64,000 nucleotides of DNA from Linyphia triangularis (GCA_963978545.1 OZ021724.1:28819933-28883932), one strand, 5' to 3'. Shown: positions 1 through 13,700, counted from the first letter of the stretch. A program made the numbers and translations. The notes: a model not told the origin generated them from the sequence alone.

Positions 1-325
1 ATAGAAGAACTGCGCCTAGCCATCAAAGAAAGCTGGGGTGAAATTCCATCAAATTTAAGTCATGAGTTAGTCGAATCCATGCCTTGACGTTTAAATGCAG
101 TAATCAGGGCTAAAGGTTGATTGTTTTCAGATTATCTGGTGCCGTCAGCAACACGAGGACTATAATGCGCCGAAACATTCGTCATTTGACAAGCCAACAT
201 ACATTTACAAACACCCATGCCTTACACGGGATTCGAATCCGAAACCTCACGATGTAGAGGTTAGCACGCTAACCACTATACCGTTTGGTCGGTCCAAAGC
301 AATAGGAGGACCAACAAAATATTAA
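1..325 (+). pseudogene. Tc1/mariner transposase C-terminus, broken by a SINE and a stop
   Basis: Frame 1 from base 1 reads EELRLAIKESWGEIPS, then LVESMP, an internal TGA stop at 85-87, then RLNAVIRAK. This is the conserved end of Tc1-family transposases (ESMPRR..AVI.AKGG.TKY). The stop most simply comes from a CGA arginine codon, as the family has Arg there. The frame is cut at about 115 by a SINE on the opposite strand. It resumes at 299-325 as AIGGPTKY followed by TAA. The catalytic DDE region would lie left of the window. It is a dead copy. Confidence 0.8.
116..293 (-). mobile_element. tRNA-derived SINE, family A, copy 1
   Basis: Minus-strand copy of the family seen at 25533, 33022, 33761, 48999, 56657 and 60914. 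Reading on the minus strand it has the tRNA-like head (gaccaaacggtatagtggttagc, A box), a B box (ggattcgaatcccgtg, two changes from the other copies), then the 3' unit with tgggtgtttgtaaatgtatg and ccagataatctgaaaacaa. It sits inside the Tc1 transposase relic, between ctaaag (110-115) and ccaaag (294-299), a likely imperfect target duplication. It is therefore younger than the Tc1 element. Confidence 0.9.
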
Positions 326-593
326 ACTGAGTTGATCGAATACTTTTTTCTCACTAATATGATGATCGGAAACTTTTTTCTTTGAAGACAATTTAATTTC
401 CTCTTTGCATTGTTAAAGTCAACTGCAATGTATGGCCTTATTATTGATTATATCACATAATGAGCTAAACTGTGTAATAAAATACTTCAATTTGAAAAGT
501 ACATATATTGAATTAGTAGAAAAATAACGTTTTATGTTAACGTATCGTGGGCACTGTTTTCGGTGATCGGATACTTTTTGCTAAGGGTTGTAT

Positions 594-3500
594 AATAAGA
601 TTAGGAAATTAATTAATAATTAATTTTTAAAAAAAATGATTTTAATTAATCATAACAAACTATTTGCAAGGAATCAGTTGATAAGTTGTAATAGCTTTAA
701 CGCAATTTTTTTCCTTGTGGAAAAACATTATAATTGATAATAAAAATATTAAAGAATATTAGATTGCCCAAAATTTACCTCACAATTAAATTCTGAATAC
801 ATACCAATTATTTCAATGTATGGTAATTTATTACACATGTTGTCTTGGAAAAACCTCTATTTAAACTCAGCAAAGTTTAACATTAAAGCAATTAACATCT
901 ACAATTTAGACGAATTGGTATTTCTTTCATCGGTGCAATAAAGTTCTATGAGAGGTATATAAGTAATTTATGACATATGGGTAGTTTATTTCGATTTAAC
1001 ATACCAACGTGTTGCATGCAAGATTCACTAAGATTACTGAGCTTTTGTGGTTAGAAGTTGTCCTTATTATTTAAATGGTTCTAATGGATATATAGATATA
1101 AAATGTTTTAATAAATAATAATTTGTTTGTTTGATGAATTTATGAAGAGATTGTGCTAAGCAATGAAAGTATTCATGAACCTTAAACCAAAAATCAATGG
1201 GTTTTAATGTATCAGATTATTAATGTACTTTATTAGTTAATTGTTTCCTGATTTCTGTTTTATTTTAAATAAATAATAATCATTACCATAATCAACAGAA
1301 ACTTTAAAGTACAATCCCAAGTCAACAGTTAATTGATATTTTAAACGTATATTTATATATGATCTTTGTTCAAGTATATTCAGAAAAATTCGTATTGAAA
1401 TAAGAGTTACAGACCTTTTAATAAAGACTATTTTATTTTCTAATTTACAAAATACTCAGAACAGGCTTCTTAGATGTGTGGTGCTGCCATCTATAATGTT
1501 TTGAGAGAGTGAAAAGTAGAGCTTAAGGTATTGCGATTCATATTTTGCCGCAAATAGAAACACGTTTTTTGGTGTATTATTCTTAAATATTTTATAAAAT
1601 TTTAATAGAATTTTCATAATGAACATACGTTTTCGACACTTTAAAGAAATCTTGCATTTTTATGAATTTAAAAAGGAAAATAAAATAAAAACAAAATACA
1701 TATTTGGAATAAAAAAGTAATACAAATCAATAATTTATTTCCCAATTTTATATGATCCTGATATAAATATTACAGTAGTCAATATAATAAATAAAACACA
1801 GAAATTATCATCAATATTAATTCACTTGCAAATGTCTGATAACCTTTCTTTATATTTTAGATGCAGAAAACATATCCAACAGATTAATAACGAAGATTTA
1901 GAGTACACCGACATGACTGTCTGAATCCCAAGACATTTGCAGAATATTTAATGAGTAAGATCTAATATTTAACTCAGTGTTATTTGTTCTTTATACTTCT
2001 TCAAAAGAAGAAATGTCTCAATAACTTTTAGCATATCAAGACAAATATCCTAACTTCAAGTTCGATTCATAAAAACTATTTTCATATTAACAGGAGTGAC
2101 TCGATCGTGATTGCAAGCTTCCAAAACTCATGTAATACAATGTCAATACCAATGTAACTACAACTTCCAAGCTCCAAGAACTTTTGCATGTCCACACAAC
2201 AACCAATATGTGAAAAAACAAATTGGCTTTGTGCCCTTGTGTAACAATAAAAACAGTTCTCAAGTGTTTGAAATGAAATCCTCATAAATCTGAAGGTATT
2301 ACTAACATCATTGACTAAACAAAGTTCATCATTCCTCATACTCAAGATGCAAAATAAAAATTAAAAATGTGAAGCTGCTCGCAGTGTGAGAAAGCTTTAC
2401 ATATTACTGTATCAATACTGAGCATAAACTTATAACATGTGGAAGAATATATGTATGCTTAAGTGTAGTTGTTATACTATAAATACTTTGCTCAATCACT
2501 TTTTGAGGATTTGTTGAGAAAATAAATGTTGTGTTCAAAACTCACATAATGTTTGAATGATAAAATTATATATGTTGCATATATAGTAAGAATGGAAAAG
2601 CTCGACCTATTTTAGTTTTGAAGTATAATTTATATTCACATTGCTTACGTGTGATTTTCGTAAAAATGTATACTTCCATTCATAAAGTTCTTTTACAATA
2701 CTCATCGGTGAAAAAGAAATTGCATATCATTCGACTTAAAATGTATTTTTATCTTAATATTACATCTTCCATTGATATCTCGGATTAAGAGTACAACTCA
2801 TTTTATATCAGTCTAATCGTTAGTCCTTTGTACAGCATTTTATTGGATAAAAAGTCTAATAATTTTGAAATGCTTATTAACTAATTCTGGAATTAATTAG
2901 GAATAAAAACATTTAATGAAGTATAAACATTAGAGAGATTAGTGAAAAATAAAATATTCATATTGGCTCCGAAAAGTCAATCACGCATTTCACAAATTGA
3001 TATGATCAATGTATGGGAGTTAGATCTGCTGTGAATGAGCAAGACTTTTTTCAATTCGAATATATTAGTTCGAAACTTCGCGCATAGATGGCACTGACTT
3101 TCCACTTTACTTCCCATAAATTTAGTTTCAGACATAAAGACAAAGCCAATTGAACCAATTCCTTTATTTTATTTTATTTTTTTAAGATCGATAAAACTTT
3201 TGGTATATGTAGTATGTTTTACCAGATTAGGCCTATATATAAAAAGTAATATTTTCAAAAAAATCTCCAAAATAAGAAACAGATATTCATGGAATTGAAA
3301 CTTTTATGTAAATGTTTTGAAATTTGTATCCATGATCCACATTGGAGTGAAGGAGTGAGAGATATGTTTTAAAACTTCAGAAGGCATGATGATATCATCA
3401 ATATATTCTGACTTCAAAATCACATCAATTTTCCCCACAACTGTTACTTCGTGCTTTATAAATACAAACATCATTTCTACTTATTTTTACTATTAGATTC

Positions 3501-5409
3501 CATATTGATGTTTTTATGCTTCATATTGATGAATCACTACAATTTTATGTAATGGCATGTTCCATGTTCTTTAATAAACATTCCTAAACTATGTATAGAC
3601 AATATGAATTCAAAAGAAATGAACAGTAAGAGCAGTGAACGGGGAATTTTGTTAACTTTTGCAAAACAAAGCTTTCAAAATTCCTTATTAGAGCTATTAT
3701 GATTTTCAAAAGACAGAAAATGCTTTGGAGAAGAAAAAAAAAACATACTGGGTAATCCCAAAGTAACAAAAAAAATTAATTCTTGAACTATATAATATAG
3801 GACGATACGGTTTATAAACGATTTATTATTCATGATTTTATTCTACATCAGACCTTGATTATTTGAAATATTACAAACGATTTCCTAGTGGAATGTAAAT
3901 TAACAAGCTACCATTTGTTTTTTGACCAATTAAAACAATTAAAAAAAGAATATATTAAACTGCAAATTTCTTCCTGTGAATTTTTCTGCTTTTCTTCGCA
4001 GCATTTTAAAATATTTTAAAAAGTTAGCTTTTGAATGAAATGATGGTGCTGTACGTATGCGAATGCAATTGCTCGAGTTAATGACGGTGCTCTTCAGTTA
4101 TATTTTTCTATAAAATGAAACAAGTGGGTTAAAATTTATTTATTACTGCAGATGATTTTTTTTTCCTGCGAAAACAAACCCCATTTCATTCTATACATTT
4201 ATGTAAAAATCACATTTACTAATAGTTTAACTTTCAAATTTCCTGTTACTTACGAATCACTCTACATCAGGAGTTCTGAAACTTTTAAACATTGCGGCCC
4301 ACTTTTTAGAAACCAAATCTACAGCTTCATCATTGATGTATTCAACTTTTTCCAAAGACGATAGCCACAAGTTCTTTCCGAAAGAAATTTCATTGGCCGA
4401 AAATGACTTTTTGTGAAAATCAAAAATGTTTTTAATAAATATAATTTTATAAAAAAAAGGAGAGAGGAAAAAAGAAAAAAAAACTTATATGGAAAGCCTT
4501 GTGACTCACCAGCGAAAACAATAGTTTGGTAAACGCTGCTCTGTATAATAAAATTCAAAAATATTCCTTTATCAGTTAATTTTTATAGAATTCACAGCTG
4601 TAAAATTGTTTTCTCTCTATATATTTAAATAGCTAAATTAAAATGGTTTTCGAAGTAAAGATTAGTAATTCAATTAACTTCAAATTATATTATTTTAGAA
4701 AGTAAGCGTATGAAATCTGATTTACAAATGTTAGATACAAAAATATCTAGACAAATATGGCTCCTGAACTAGGGGCTCAGTTCAGGAGCTATTTTGGTAT
4801 TAAATATAATCATATATTGAATAGTTAGATATTCATGTATACATATCAATAATTTACTAGAATGAAATGGTATAGATGTGCAGTAAAATGTTGTTGCTCA
4901 ACGTGACATTTGTATGTATATAAACACCCCTGTGTTAAACTTCATGAATACATAATAAACAATGTTGATCAATGTTTGATGTGTGCTTTTGTGAATTTTA
5001 AGTGTATTTTGAATTGTTTATTATTAAGAGATGTTACTTTAATGGAGGTAAATAAAAATAATTTTTATTTAGAGCATGTATATAAATGTTAAAATATTAT
5101 TGTTATAGATAAAAATATTAAATAAAAATAATCCAAGTGTGGTTTAGTTTGAATTATTGAAAATTTTGTGTTTTGTTTCTAAATTAATAAAAATGATTAT
5201 TTCATGTTTTTTTTTTTTTTTTGTTTTTTTTTTTTTTTTTTACTTTTTTTTTATTTTTTATTTTACTAATATCTACAAATGTCAGTTCAATAAAGTCATT
5301 TTTCTTTTTAATTTTGTTTAGTGATTACTTTGAGCTATACAAGTTGGACTGCACCAAGTGTCCCCGTACATGGTAGGGGTTTATACTTATTATACTTATA
5401 CAAGGTGAT
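594..5409. other. AT-rich non-genic DNA
   Basis: No coding frame in this stretch has recognisable motifs, and the longest open frames (under 90 codons) have AT-driven composition. It contains a perfect hairpin at 4760-4789 and a poly-T tract at about 5208-5250. Nothing else could be assigned. Confidence 0.6.
4760..4789. repeat. 11-bp perfect hairpin
   Basis: gctcctgaact (4760-4770) pairs with agttcaggagc (4779-4789) across an 8-base loop. The flanking AT bases (aaata on the left, tattt on the right) can extend the stem past a 2-base bulge. It stands out because it is GC-richer than its surroundings. Function unknown; the stem is short for a microRNA precursor. Confidence 0.7.
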
Positions 5410-5436
5410 TATACTTAAAGTTGAACTTTAAGTATA
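5410..5436. repeat. 27-bp near-perfect palindrome
   Basis: tatacttaaagtt (5410-5422) and aactttaagtata (5424-5436) are exact reverse complements around one G. The core aaagttgaacttt recurs inside the inverted-repeat element at 5629-5902, so the two may be related. Confidence 0.8.
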
Positions 5437-5628
5437 AACTTAAGTATACAAAAGTAAACAATACTGAAGTATACAAAAAAAAAAAAAGTGGCTATTGGTC
5501 AGAATGACCTCACATATGCAAAGAAGGAAATGAATGGTATAAATAAACTGTATTGAACTATTTCTTTATATCAGACTTCATCCCAGTCTGACGACAAATG
5601 ATTCTTTTTTGTTACAGTGGAGTGATAA

Positions 5629-5902
5629 TAATTGAAAGTTATATTGGAACTACTGGAGAAAAAAAAAGGGGGGGGGGGGTAAAGAACCACTTATCAAAAA
5701 GTTGAACTTTAAAAGATGAAAAAACTACGCCTCAGAATGAAATGAAATTTGACCTGAATATACAAAAATATGTAAAAAAAAATTGTTCTAAATAGTTTAT
5801 TTATTTCATTCATTTCTCCCTTCTTTAGGTATATTCAGGTCATTCTAACAAGTGGTTCTTTTTTCCAGCGTTTTGAAAGTTGAACTTTGATAATTATCAC
5901 CC
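5629..5902. mobile_element. Nested inverted-repeat (MITE-like) element
   Basis: Three pairs of inverted segments nest inside each other. The outer pair is ggagtgataataattgaaag (5629-5648) with the complement of ctttgataattatcaccc (5885-5902). The middle pair is aaagaaccacttatc (about 5681) with agtggttctttttt (about 5851). The inner pair is tgacctgaatatac (5750-5763) with its complement at 5829-5842. The whole could fold into a long imperfect hairpin. It has no coding capacity, and no clear target duplication was found. Confidence 0.5.
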
Positions 5903-8900
5903 GGTACTTTATATAAACATAATTTTAATATATTAAAAATGAACTTAATTCTAAAATAGCCATGTAACTAGATATATGAAACAACAAAACTTTATACTGG
6001 TGTCACCCTAATTTGATTTAAAAAAAAACTCATTTTTAAACACGCACATTACACACTTTTCCTAGATCGAAAAATTATTCTTTTCGATATTCTAGGCTGA
6101 TAAAGCTCGATAAAGAAAAAAAAATTTCAAATTGGTTCAGTGTATCTCAAGTCCTGAGCAAAACCCTTCTTTGAAGCTTGTCTTATTTCCGTCACTTCAC
6201 TCCCTAAATCACAAAACACTGGAATTAAATTTTACTATAGAAAATCTGTATTAATCTAAATAACTTAAGGAGAAAAAACTGTTTCAAATTGTTCATTAAA
6301 ACTGCCTTTTACGAGTTACGAGCCTCCTCTTATTCTCATTATCTTATTTTGTCCCCTTATCTCAAAATATAAGAATAAAACTGTACTTCCAATAATTTGA
6401 ATTGGTCAAATTGGCTTGTCATTAGGTTATTAAAAGGGGTCTTTTAAAACATACTTTGGTGTAGTTATTAGGAAGATTTTACATCTTATAGAGGTACTGA
6501 TTACGAATTTATGGTTTGCCAACAAAAAAATATTTCATAGAATTTGAGTTATAGCCCAAACAAAAAAATCCTCTCGTGGTTTTTTTTTTTTTTTTTTTAA
6601 TAACTAAAAAACTATTAATTTTTTTAAAAAACGTTAAATTTTACTAAAAGAGTTTTATAAATTACATTCTTACTGCTTTTTTAACTCGTGTACCGTTAGG
6701 CACGGACGGGAAAGGGGGCATAACGGAAGAATACATCGCAATTCATTTATAAATGAAATTAAAAAATATGCATTCAATAAAAAACTATATTTTATTAATT
6801 ATTATAGCACACATTATTGGTTAATCATTGTGTGCTGCTGTTTGTGCACTGCTTATACTTTGGAATTCCTTTCATTGTGTTTTAAAATTTAGGAATCAAT
6901 GTTAACTTAAACTCATGTCTCATTGCGTTGATTGTTTTCTTAAAAGAATCTTACAAATCAAGGATTTTTTTAGGGAAAATTTTAAAATTTGTTTTTAATG
7001 GAATAGTGAGACTATTTTCTGAACAGCTGAACTTATATCATTTAGTTGTTATTAATTATCTCCCATGAAAAAGATAAATAGTAAATTTTTTAACGATTTT
7101 TCTACTACAAAAAGAGGAGTATTTCTGTATGAAAGGAAGGATAGTTTTGAAGAGTATTATATGTATACACTATTTTCTTAAACTTTCATTTCAAGTAGAT
7201 GTGATTGTAATACAAGTTTTGTATTCGTAGAAAAGGTAGTTATTATTGTCATATATGGTATAGGTAGTCAGAAATGTCAACTCTTTTTTAAATAAAATTA
7301 AATCAACTTTTCCAGGAAAAGAAAGAAAAAAAAAACTTTAACTATAATACAATTTTTATCGAAACGACAAAGTGTGTTGACAAAAAATCATTTTTGTAGG
7401 GACAAGCTTCTTTGAGTTTGCAAGTAATCTAAAGAAATAATTGGCTATTTTATGCAAATGAAATGGTACATTTAAATATCAGGATAGAAATTTCCACTAG
7501 AGAACTAAGACTCTATACTATCATAGATAGTATTTCAAATTACTATAACAGCCAGATGAAAAGACATATTTTAGTGTTTTGCAAAAGCAAGATCTCAGAC
7601 AGAGTCCTGCAGAGGATATTCGAAAATTAGAATACACTAATTTCCATCATAAATTTGACAACATTCGTCGACTTGCAAAGTTACATACTTACCTTACAAA
7701 TTATTTAAAAAAACAATCAATAAACCAATAACTTTATCGACGCATCTCAAATTTATCTTCTGATTTTAAATGCTACAACGAATTCCAGCCGACAAATTTA
7801 GGAACTATATTAAGATATGTTTCAAATAATACAAAATTGAAATTCCTTCTAAGGCAAATTTATGATTGCTTAAAAATTTATTTTATACGATTATCTATAA
7901 ATAAAATATTTTACTTAAATCTAATACTGAAAATGTGTTAACGTGTCAAATAGAAAGTGATTAAGGATAACAACTACGCACACAAAAGGAAAGGTAGTTT
8001 GCTTCAAAACCAATAGTCATTAGATTCTGATAGCAGCTGGTATGAACAAACATGTTCATCAGGACAAGATTAACACGTTTGGAGACTGCTGCATTATAGA
8101 AGATAAAGATCTTCGAGTGCAAATATATAAAACCCATGAATAACCACCCTCCCCACTTCTTCTCCAGGCAATTTCTTTTCTGAAAGTGAATAAGTGTTTC
8201 AAAAAGTAACAGTTGATATTAGTTCAAGAAGAATTCATCAAGTTAAGCAGAACTTTTCGGTATGAACAAAAACCTTTTAAACTCTTATTTTGTAGGGCAT
8301 TTCATAAAAGTCATTGGTTCACCATTGTTAATTTATTTCTTTAAATTGTTTTAAAAACTTCCCTTAAAGATGGTCAAATGATACTTGCATCTTCTGCCTC
8401 ATACCTAGTTCCATTTAAAAAAAAATATTTTAACTATGATTCCTTAAACACTTATGGTTTTAATTGAGGCAATCATTCTAAATAAGAAAAGAGGAGATCT
8501 GTAAACTTTGAGGGAAAAGTGCACTGCAATTTTCCATTGTCTGGATGTCGAAGATGACCCCGATGATCTTTCTGAAGATTATAGACTATCTGATATCGAA
8601 CCATCAGTCACAAAAGCTGCAAGGGTTAAATGAATAAAATGATTAATTGTTATGATGTTAAATTGATTATATTATGATTTTTACAGCATTGAATGATTAT
8701 TATAATTTTTTTTTTTCATAACCTTGTTTTACTTGGTTACTAATGATGCATATTTACCTATTTATTTAAAATGGTTAAAGGAAATTGATACTGTTTAAAA
8801 ACTAACTCATTTAAATACTTCTTCTATTATATTATTGGTTCGCCAATAAGATTTTATGGAGATAGCTTTACATGTTTGTCAATTAGTAACTAACAAATAA

Positions 8901-9278
8901 TGTAAAACCATTGCTGTGTAAGCTTTAACAGGTGAGTCAAACGTTTCTTTAACTTCAACTATATATCTTAACTTGGAACTAAGTTCCAGGATGGAAATGT
9001 CTGGACTCTGCGATTGACTGCAAAGAATTCGCAATTAATCAGAGTCTAAGCGTGTTTCATCCAGTATATGCTGGCCAATATCGCCTCGACAATGGTCAAT
9101 TCCGATGTGAACAGTTTTAGACTGGTCATTGCTACAGATCTTGACCGATCTCGCCCGATGCTGGGTAACATATACTGGAAATTTTGTAATGTTGAGGCAT
9201 ATTTTAAAAATTGAAATATAGTGTTATAAGAAAAGACAGAAGATAAAAAAAAATAAGTTTTGTGATTATTTTGACATG

Positions 9279-9317
<39 letters not shown>

Positions 9318-10555
9318 TTTTAAATCGTTAATTTTCGAGCAATGTTAAAGATACGAAATAGACTGGCCAATCTTCCAGGAACACCTGTTTCCAGCAGATG
9401 TAGTATTTTTAATACTACGCTGCTGCTTTCCCACCCCTTTAATTTGACACCTTGCATTTCTTAGTCTTTTTTTAGTGCAAGAAGTCTTAGCTTGTGAAGT
9501 GCTATTGATAATTCAATATGTAAAAATATTATGAGACACACTGTGTCCAAAATGCATTGTGAAATATTGCCTACCTAAGAATTTTAATCCGAGGTCTAGT
9601 AACACTGTCTGTTTCCATCATTAGTCAATATCGCTGTGCTAACTGGAAAGTGGTAAAAAAAAAAAAAAAAAGGCGTTGGGGCTTAAATATATGCAACCTT
9701 CTGCAGTCTATTTTAGGTTAATGTGAAATTGAATCAAAAGTTTATAGTTTTTGAGTTGTAACGAAAAATCGGGGTATTTTTATGTTTTTTTTTTTTTTTT
9801 TCCTTCTCCTTCTTTTTTACAACTCAAATTCCACGAAAAAATTATGATGGCACACTCCACATTCATAATCAGCATCTTATAATGAAATTTGTAATAAAGG
9901 AGCAAAGAATCAGAATTACGTCAAAATGTATTTTTGCAAACTAACCTAATGATTATACTAAAGATATTTCTATAAAAAAAAATTTAAAAAATTGAAGTAA
10001 ATTCAGTAGATTTAAAATTATGTACAATACCCACTTTTTGCGATTTTCAATTCTTAATTAAATCGGAATGAAACATATTTGCGTTTCCTAACTATCTTAT
10101 AAAATTAACACCTGTGACGGATTTCAGCCTTCTAATTTTATAGAAACTGCGAAAGTTAGTGATGAATGTGTCAATGAGTCACTCATAGCATTTGCTTTAA
10201 TTTGATGCCTGGATACCAAAATTGTTAGGGAAAAAACACTTTATTAAAGAAAATGTCTCTAAACCGTTTGATAAAAGATAAGTAATTTGTTCCTATTTTA
10301 TTATATCTCACTCCTATTTCTGTACTCGTAATGCTAACACAAATTTTTGAAAACATGTTCGTATTATCTTTCAAAACTGACTTTGAAGTAACCGGTAAAA
10401 AACAAAATAGATAACATTAGTTAAAATTGTTTGGGTAGTCATTTCGGACACCATAATTTCAATGTGTCACTATTTTACTTAGTTACTCATTTTAAATTTA
10501 TACATTTCTAATTTAGACATATGAGAATTATTTAAAATAATTGGAATTAAAACTT
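5903..10555. other. Non-genic DNA with an inverted dispersed-repeat pair
   Basis: No gene recognised. The stretch holds two related segments in opposite orientation (about 6420-6560 and 9815-9960), a poly-T near 6580-6598, a (TTA)n tract at about 9280-9318, and a short acidic open frame at 8541-8633. Confidence 0.6.
9280..9318. repeat. (TTA)n microsatellite
   Basis: About thirteen uninterrupted TTA units. Simple-sequence repeat. Confidence 0.9.
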
Positions 10556-10564
10556 TTGAAATTT

Positions 10565-10749
10565 GATAGTTGGTTGGTTGGGTTGTACGCTCAACGATCT
10601 CTTTTTATGCACAATGACGTCTAATCAGGCTGCGACCTTCAACTCAACGTGGATAATGAACCACAATGAACATCCACGCCTAACTCCAAGATCCGAACCC
10701 GGCACCTTTGGCATGCGAGGCCAGATTGCAACAGAGCCATCAGATGGGC
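10565..10749 (-). mobile_element. tRNA-derived SINE, family B, copy 1
   Basis: On the minus strand this reads from a tRNA-like head with a B box (gggttcggatct) through a body with ggttcattatccacgttgag and cagcctgattag, to a tail ending cgtacaacccaaccaac. The same order is seen at 24454-24625 and 60136-60298. A 9-bp duplication, ttgaaattt, flanks it (10556-10564 and 10750-10758), which shows retroposition. The open frame across it is a by-product of the repeat. Confidence 0.85.
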
Positions 10750-10758
10750 TTGAAATTT

Positions 10759-13700
10759 AACATCCATCAATGATAATATAAATAATGTGCATTTCTATGT
10801 TTTAAGAATACAATATATTTGAAGTTAGTTAAAAATTAATTACACATTGAAATTAACATTACAACACCCTCAACGAAAGGAAAATTATTCTTGAAATTTA
10901 AATTGTATTAGAAGCTCAGTAGCTTTCAAACGTATCGAATCTATTGAGCGTTAAAAAATCAGAAATATATTATATTTAAAAGAAAATAATAATTATAGTG
11001 GAATATGATTATTCTTCAAAATGTAATACCTCCAAATATTTATCCTAATATTTGTTGATCTTATGCTTATAATTCCTAAATAGGAAATGAAGTTATGCCG
11101 TATACACCTACGGATAAGTGTATTGGTGTTGACGGAAAATTACAACTATTTGCAATAAAAGCTTTTCATGCGCTTTTATTTTTTACTCTCCTAAGACTGC
11201 AATATCTTTCATTTTAAACTGAAGAAACTTCCTGCTTTCCAAATGTGTTTCCTGTTTACCATCTGCCGAATTATACTACACAATCGAAAAGACCCTTTTT
11301 ATAGAAATTATCACTAAGCTTTGCTTCACTTGAGGATTTAATTTAATTAAGTTTGATAATTGTTGAATTTGAAAAGATTTTAGCCTAAGTTTAATGAAAA
11401 ATTTTTACGTGAACTAATACAAAGAAACCTAACATCAAAATTTCTCAAATATATTTATTTATTTTATGATACAGTGATTATGAAGTAAAAAGCCACATGG
11501 AAAAAGTAAAATTATCATTGTTCCCAAAAATTGTATGAAAGTACAGAATTCTTATAAGTACAAACCGGTACAAGTAAGAACTGTAGAATTACTAATTTTT
11601 AATTAAGATAAATAGTTACATACTGTAAAAAAAAATTTAATTTCGGAAATAATTTTGTAAATTAATTAGAAGTGAAATATTTCCATCTCCATTTGAAATA
11701 CTAGGTAGTATAAATCTGAACATGTACAGGAGGATATAGGTCAGATTTTTATCTAATAACTCCTCAATATTTATCCTAAAACATTAATCTACTAAAGAAA
11801 AATTTTGTTTCTTTGAATCTTATTTTCGAAATGATTAATTTACAAATTGTTTACTCCTTTTATTTTCAAAATTGTACAAATAATACGTTACTTTTGGGTA
11901 ATAAAGCACGAAACCAATTTTTTTTTTTAAATTTTTCCAAGTTTAGATATCATTTAGATTCTATAAAAAAAATGAAAAAAAAAGATCTTCAACACTATAG
12001 ATAGTAACCTTGACATGAAAAGACCCCAGTGAATCATCCTAACAAACTAAAATATGTTGTACATGTACATGAAACATCTGAATAAAATATACGTAATTAT
12101 ACTTAGTAACAAATTACATGTCACTTCCCCAAGATAAGTGGTAGAGTCCACTTTGATCATGTTCAAGCCGAAGGTGGTTAAACTCCTTATTTGACGCCAC
12201 GCGTTTCCTCAATCGTGTCCTTCGGAGTTCAACACGCCTACTTAAAGATGTCTCTAAGCTTCTTTTATCCCGACGGGAAAGAAGTGATACGCCACTGAGC
12301 ATAATGCAGATGAGATGTCTATGAATAGAACGTCTATGTACTCGAGCAGAAGGTGAATTCGAAAAATCAACTGATATTCTTCAGATTCGTATCGATAGAA
12401 TGATGTTGAGATTTAAAACAGCTTTGAATAATAAGTAGACATCTTCACGCGGTGCTAAAACATTAACAGTTATCTTGAACATTTATAAGAATTGTCATAA
12501 GAATTGGCAAATTAATCGGAATACAGTTATTTCTGATAATAATTTAAGAAACAGTTATAGCGTAAATTTGTAATACTAAACAAACTTCCAAATAATATAT
12601 TTTCTATTTGGTTTATGAAAGAATAATTTTAAGACCATTCAAAAGTTACTGATTGCGAGTAATTATTTAAAAAAAAAACACGCACATTTTTAAAGGCATT
12701 TATAGCGGATGATTAAAAAAAAGCTTATGAATAAGAACAATTTTAATAAATTCTAATTACATGGGATTTTTCCGTATATTAGTTGATGAAGGCAATTAAC
12801 AATCAATTTTATTATATTCTTGTTATATTAGTCTTTTTAGTACCTGATTTTATGAGGGAATTAATATTTTCGTGGAAATAGAAAATAATAAATAATTTAT
12901 ATTAGGATTAAGGGTACTTTGGGAAATTGTTAAGTAAGCTTAGGAAGCTATTATTAAAAACATGTATTCATCGATTATTTTTAAAGTTAAATAACCCACT
13001 GATTATGAGCAAAAATGTTTAAAATTGGAAAAGTTAATTTAAAAGTTTAGTAACAGATCCACTTATAATTATCTTTTAGAAAGTAATAACAAATGTTAGA
13101 AAATACTGATTAAGTTCAATTAGAAGATTTTAAGAAAGAAGTTGGTATTGACAAAGAAAACAACAACATCCAGTTTTAATAAGATACTCTTTACTTCTTA
13201 TGGCAGTTAATAATTAAATGTTGATAAACACCTAGTACGTTCCATTTAAATAATAATGAATAAACTTTAAAAACAACATTTTGTTGAATTAAAAAAGTAG
13301 CTGATGACTAACAGCCCTAATTTCACGATATATTTAATTTTCTACTAATATTTTTCCTGAAATCACATTAAACAAGATATCATAAATGAAAATTAACCCT
13401 GTAACTAAATTACTGATAATAAATATAAATTTATCTAAAATTCGCAGAAATCTTTTACAGAATTCTCGTAATATCCTTTATATTTTGTTAACCATGACTG
13501 AAAATTATAATACACCCCCTCTCCCACATTCCTTCTCATTATTTTTATTATTTAAAATTATTCACATATTCACATTTGTATTCTCAGCTCTTTTTTTTTT
13601 TTTTTTTTTTTTTCTTTTTTTTAATACATAAATGTGTAAATTTCCCCTTATCCTTTTTCTTTTTCTTTTCATATATTTATCTTCATCTCTACACATATTC

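Larger units (their letters stand above)
1..593 (+). mobile_element. Tc1/mariner transposon relic, right end
   Basis: The first 113 bases read in frame 1 as the C-terminal part of a Tc1/mariner transposase, and the right terminal repeat follows. The segment gtgatcggatactttttgc near 563-581, ending in agggttgta, resembles the GATCGGATACTTTTTG-type inverted repeat of Tc1-like elements. A degenerate second copy (gatcgaatactttttt) lies near 335-350. The element enters from the left edge, so its left end is not seen. The right boundary (about 590-593, next to a TA) is inferred. A SINE interrupts it. Confidence 0.7.

Noticed and set aside
12115..12340. GC-richer patch with a 62-codon minus-strand frame as a gene or hAT end
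   Set aside because: ccactg at 12293 looked like a hAT terminus, but the candidate opposite end at about 12033 gives no inverted repeat and no 8-bp duplication. The frame matches no known protein.
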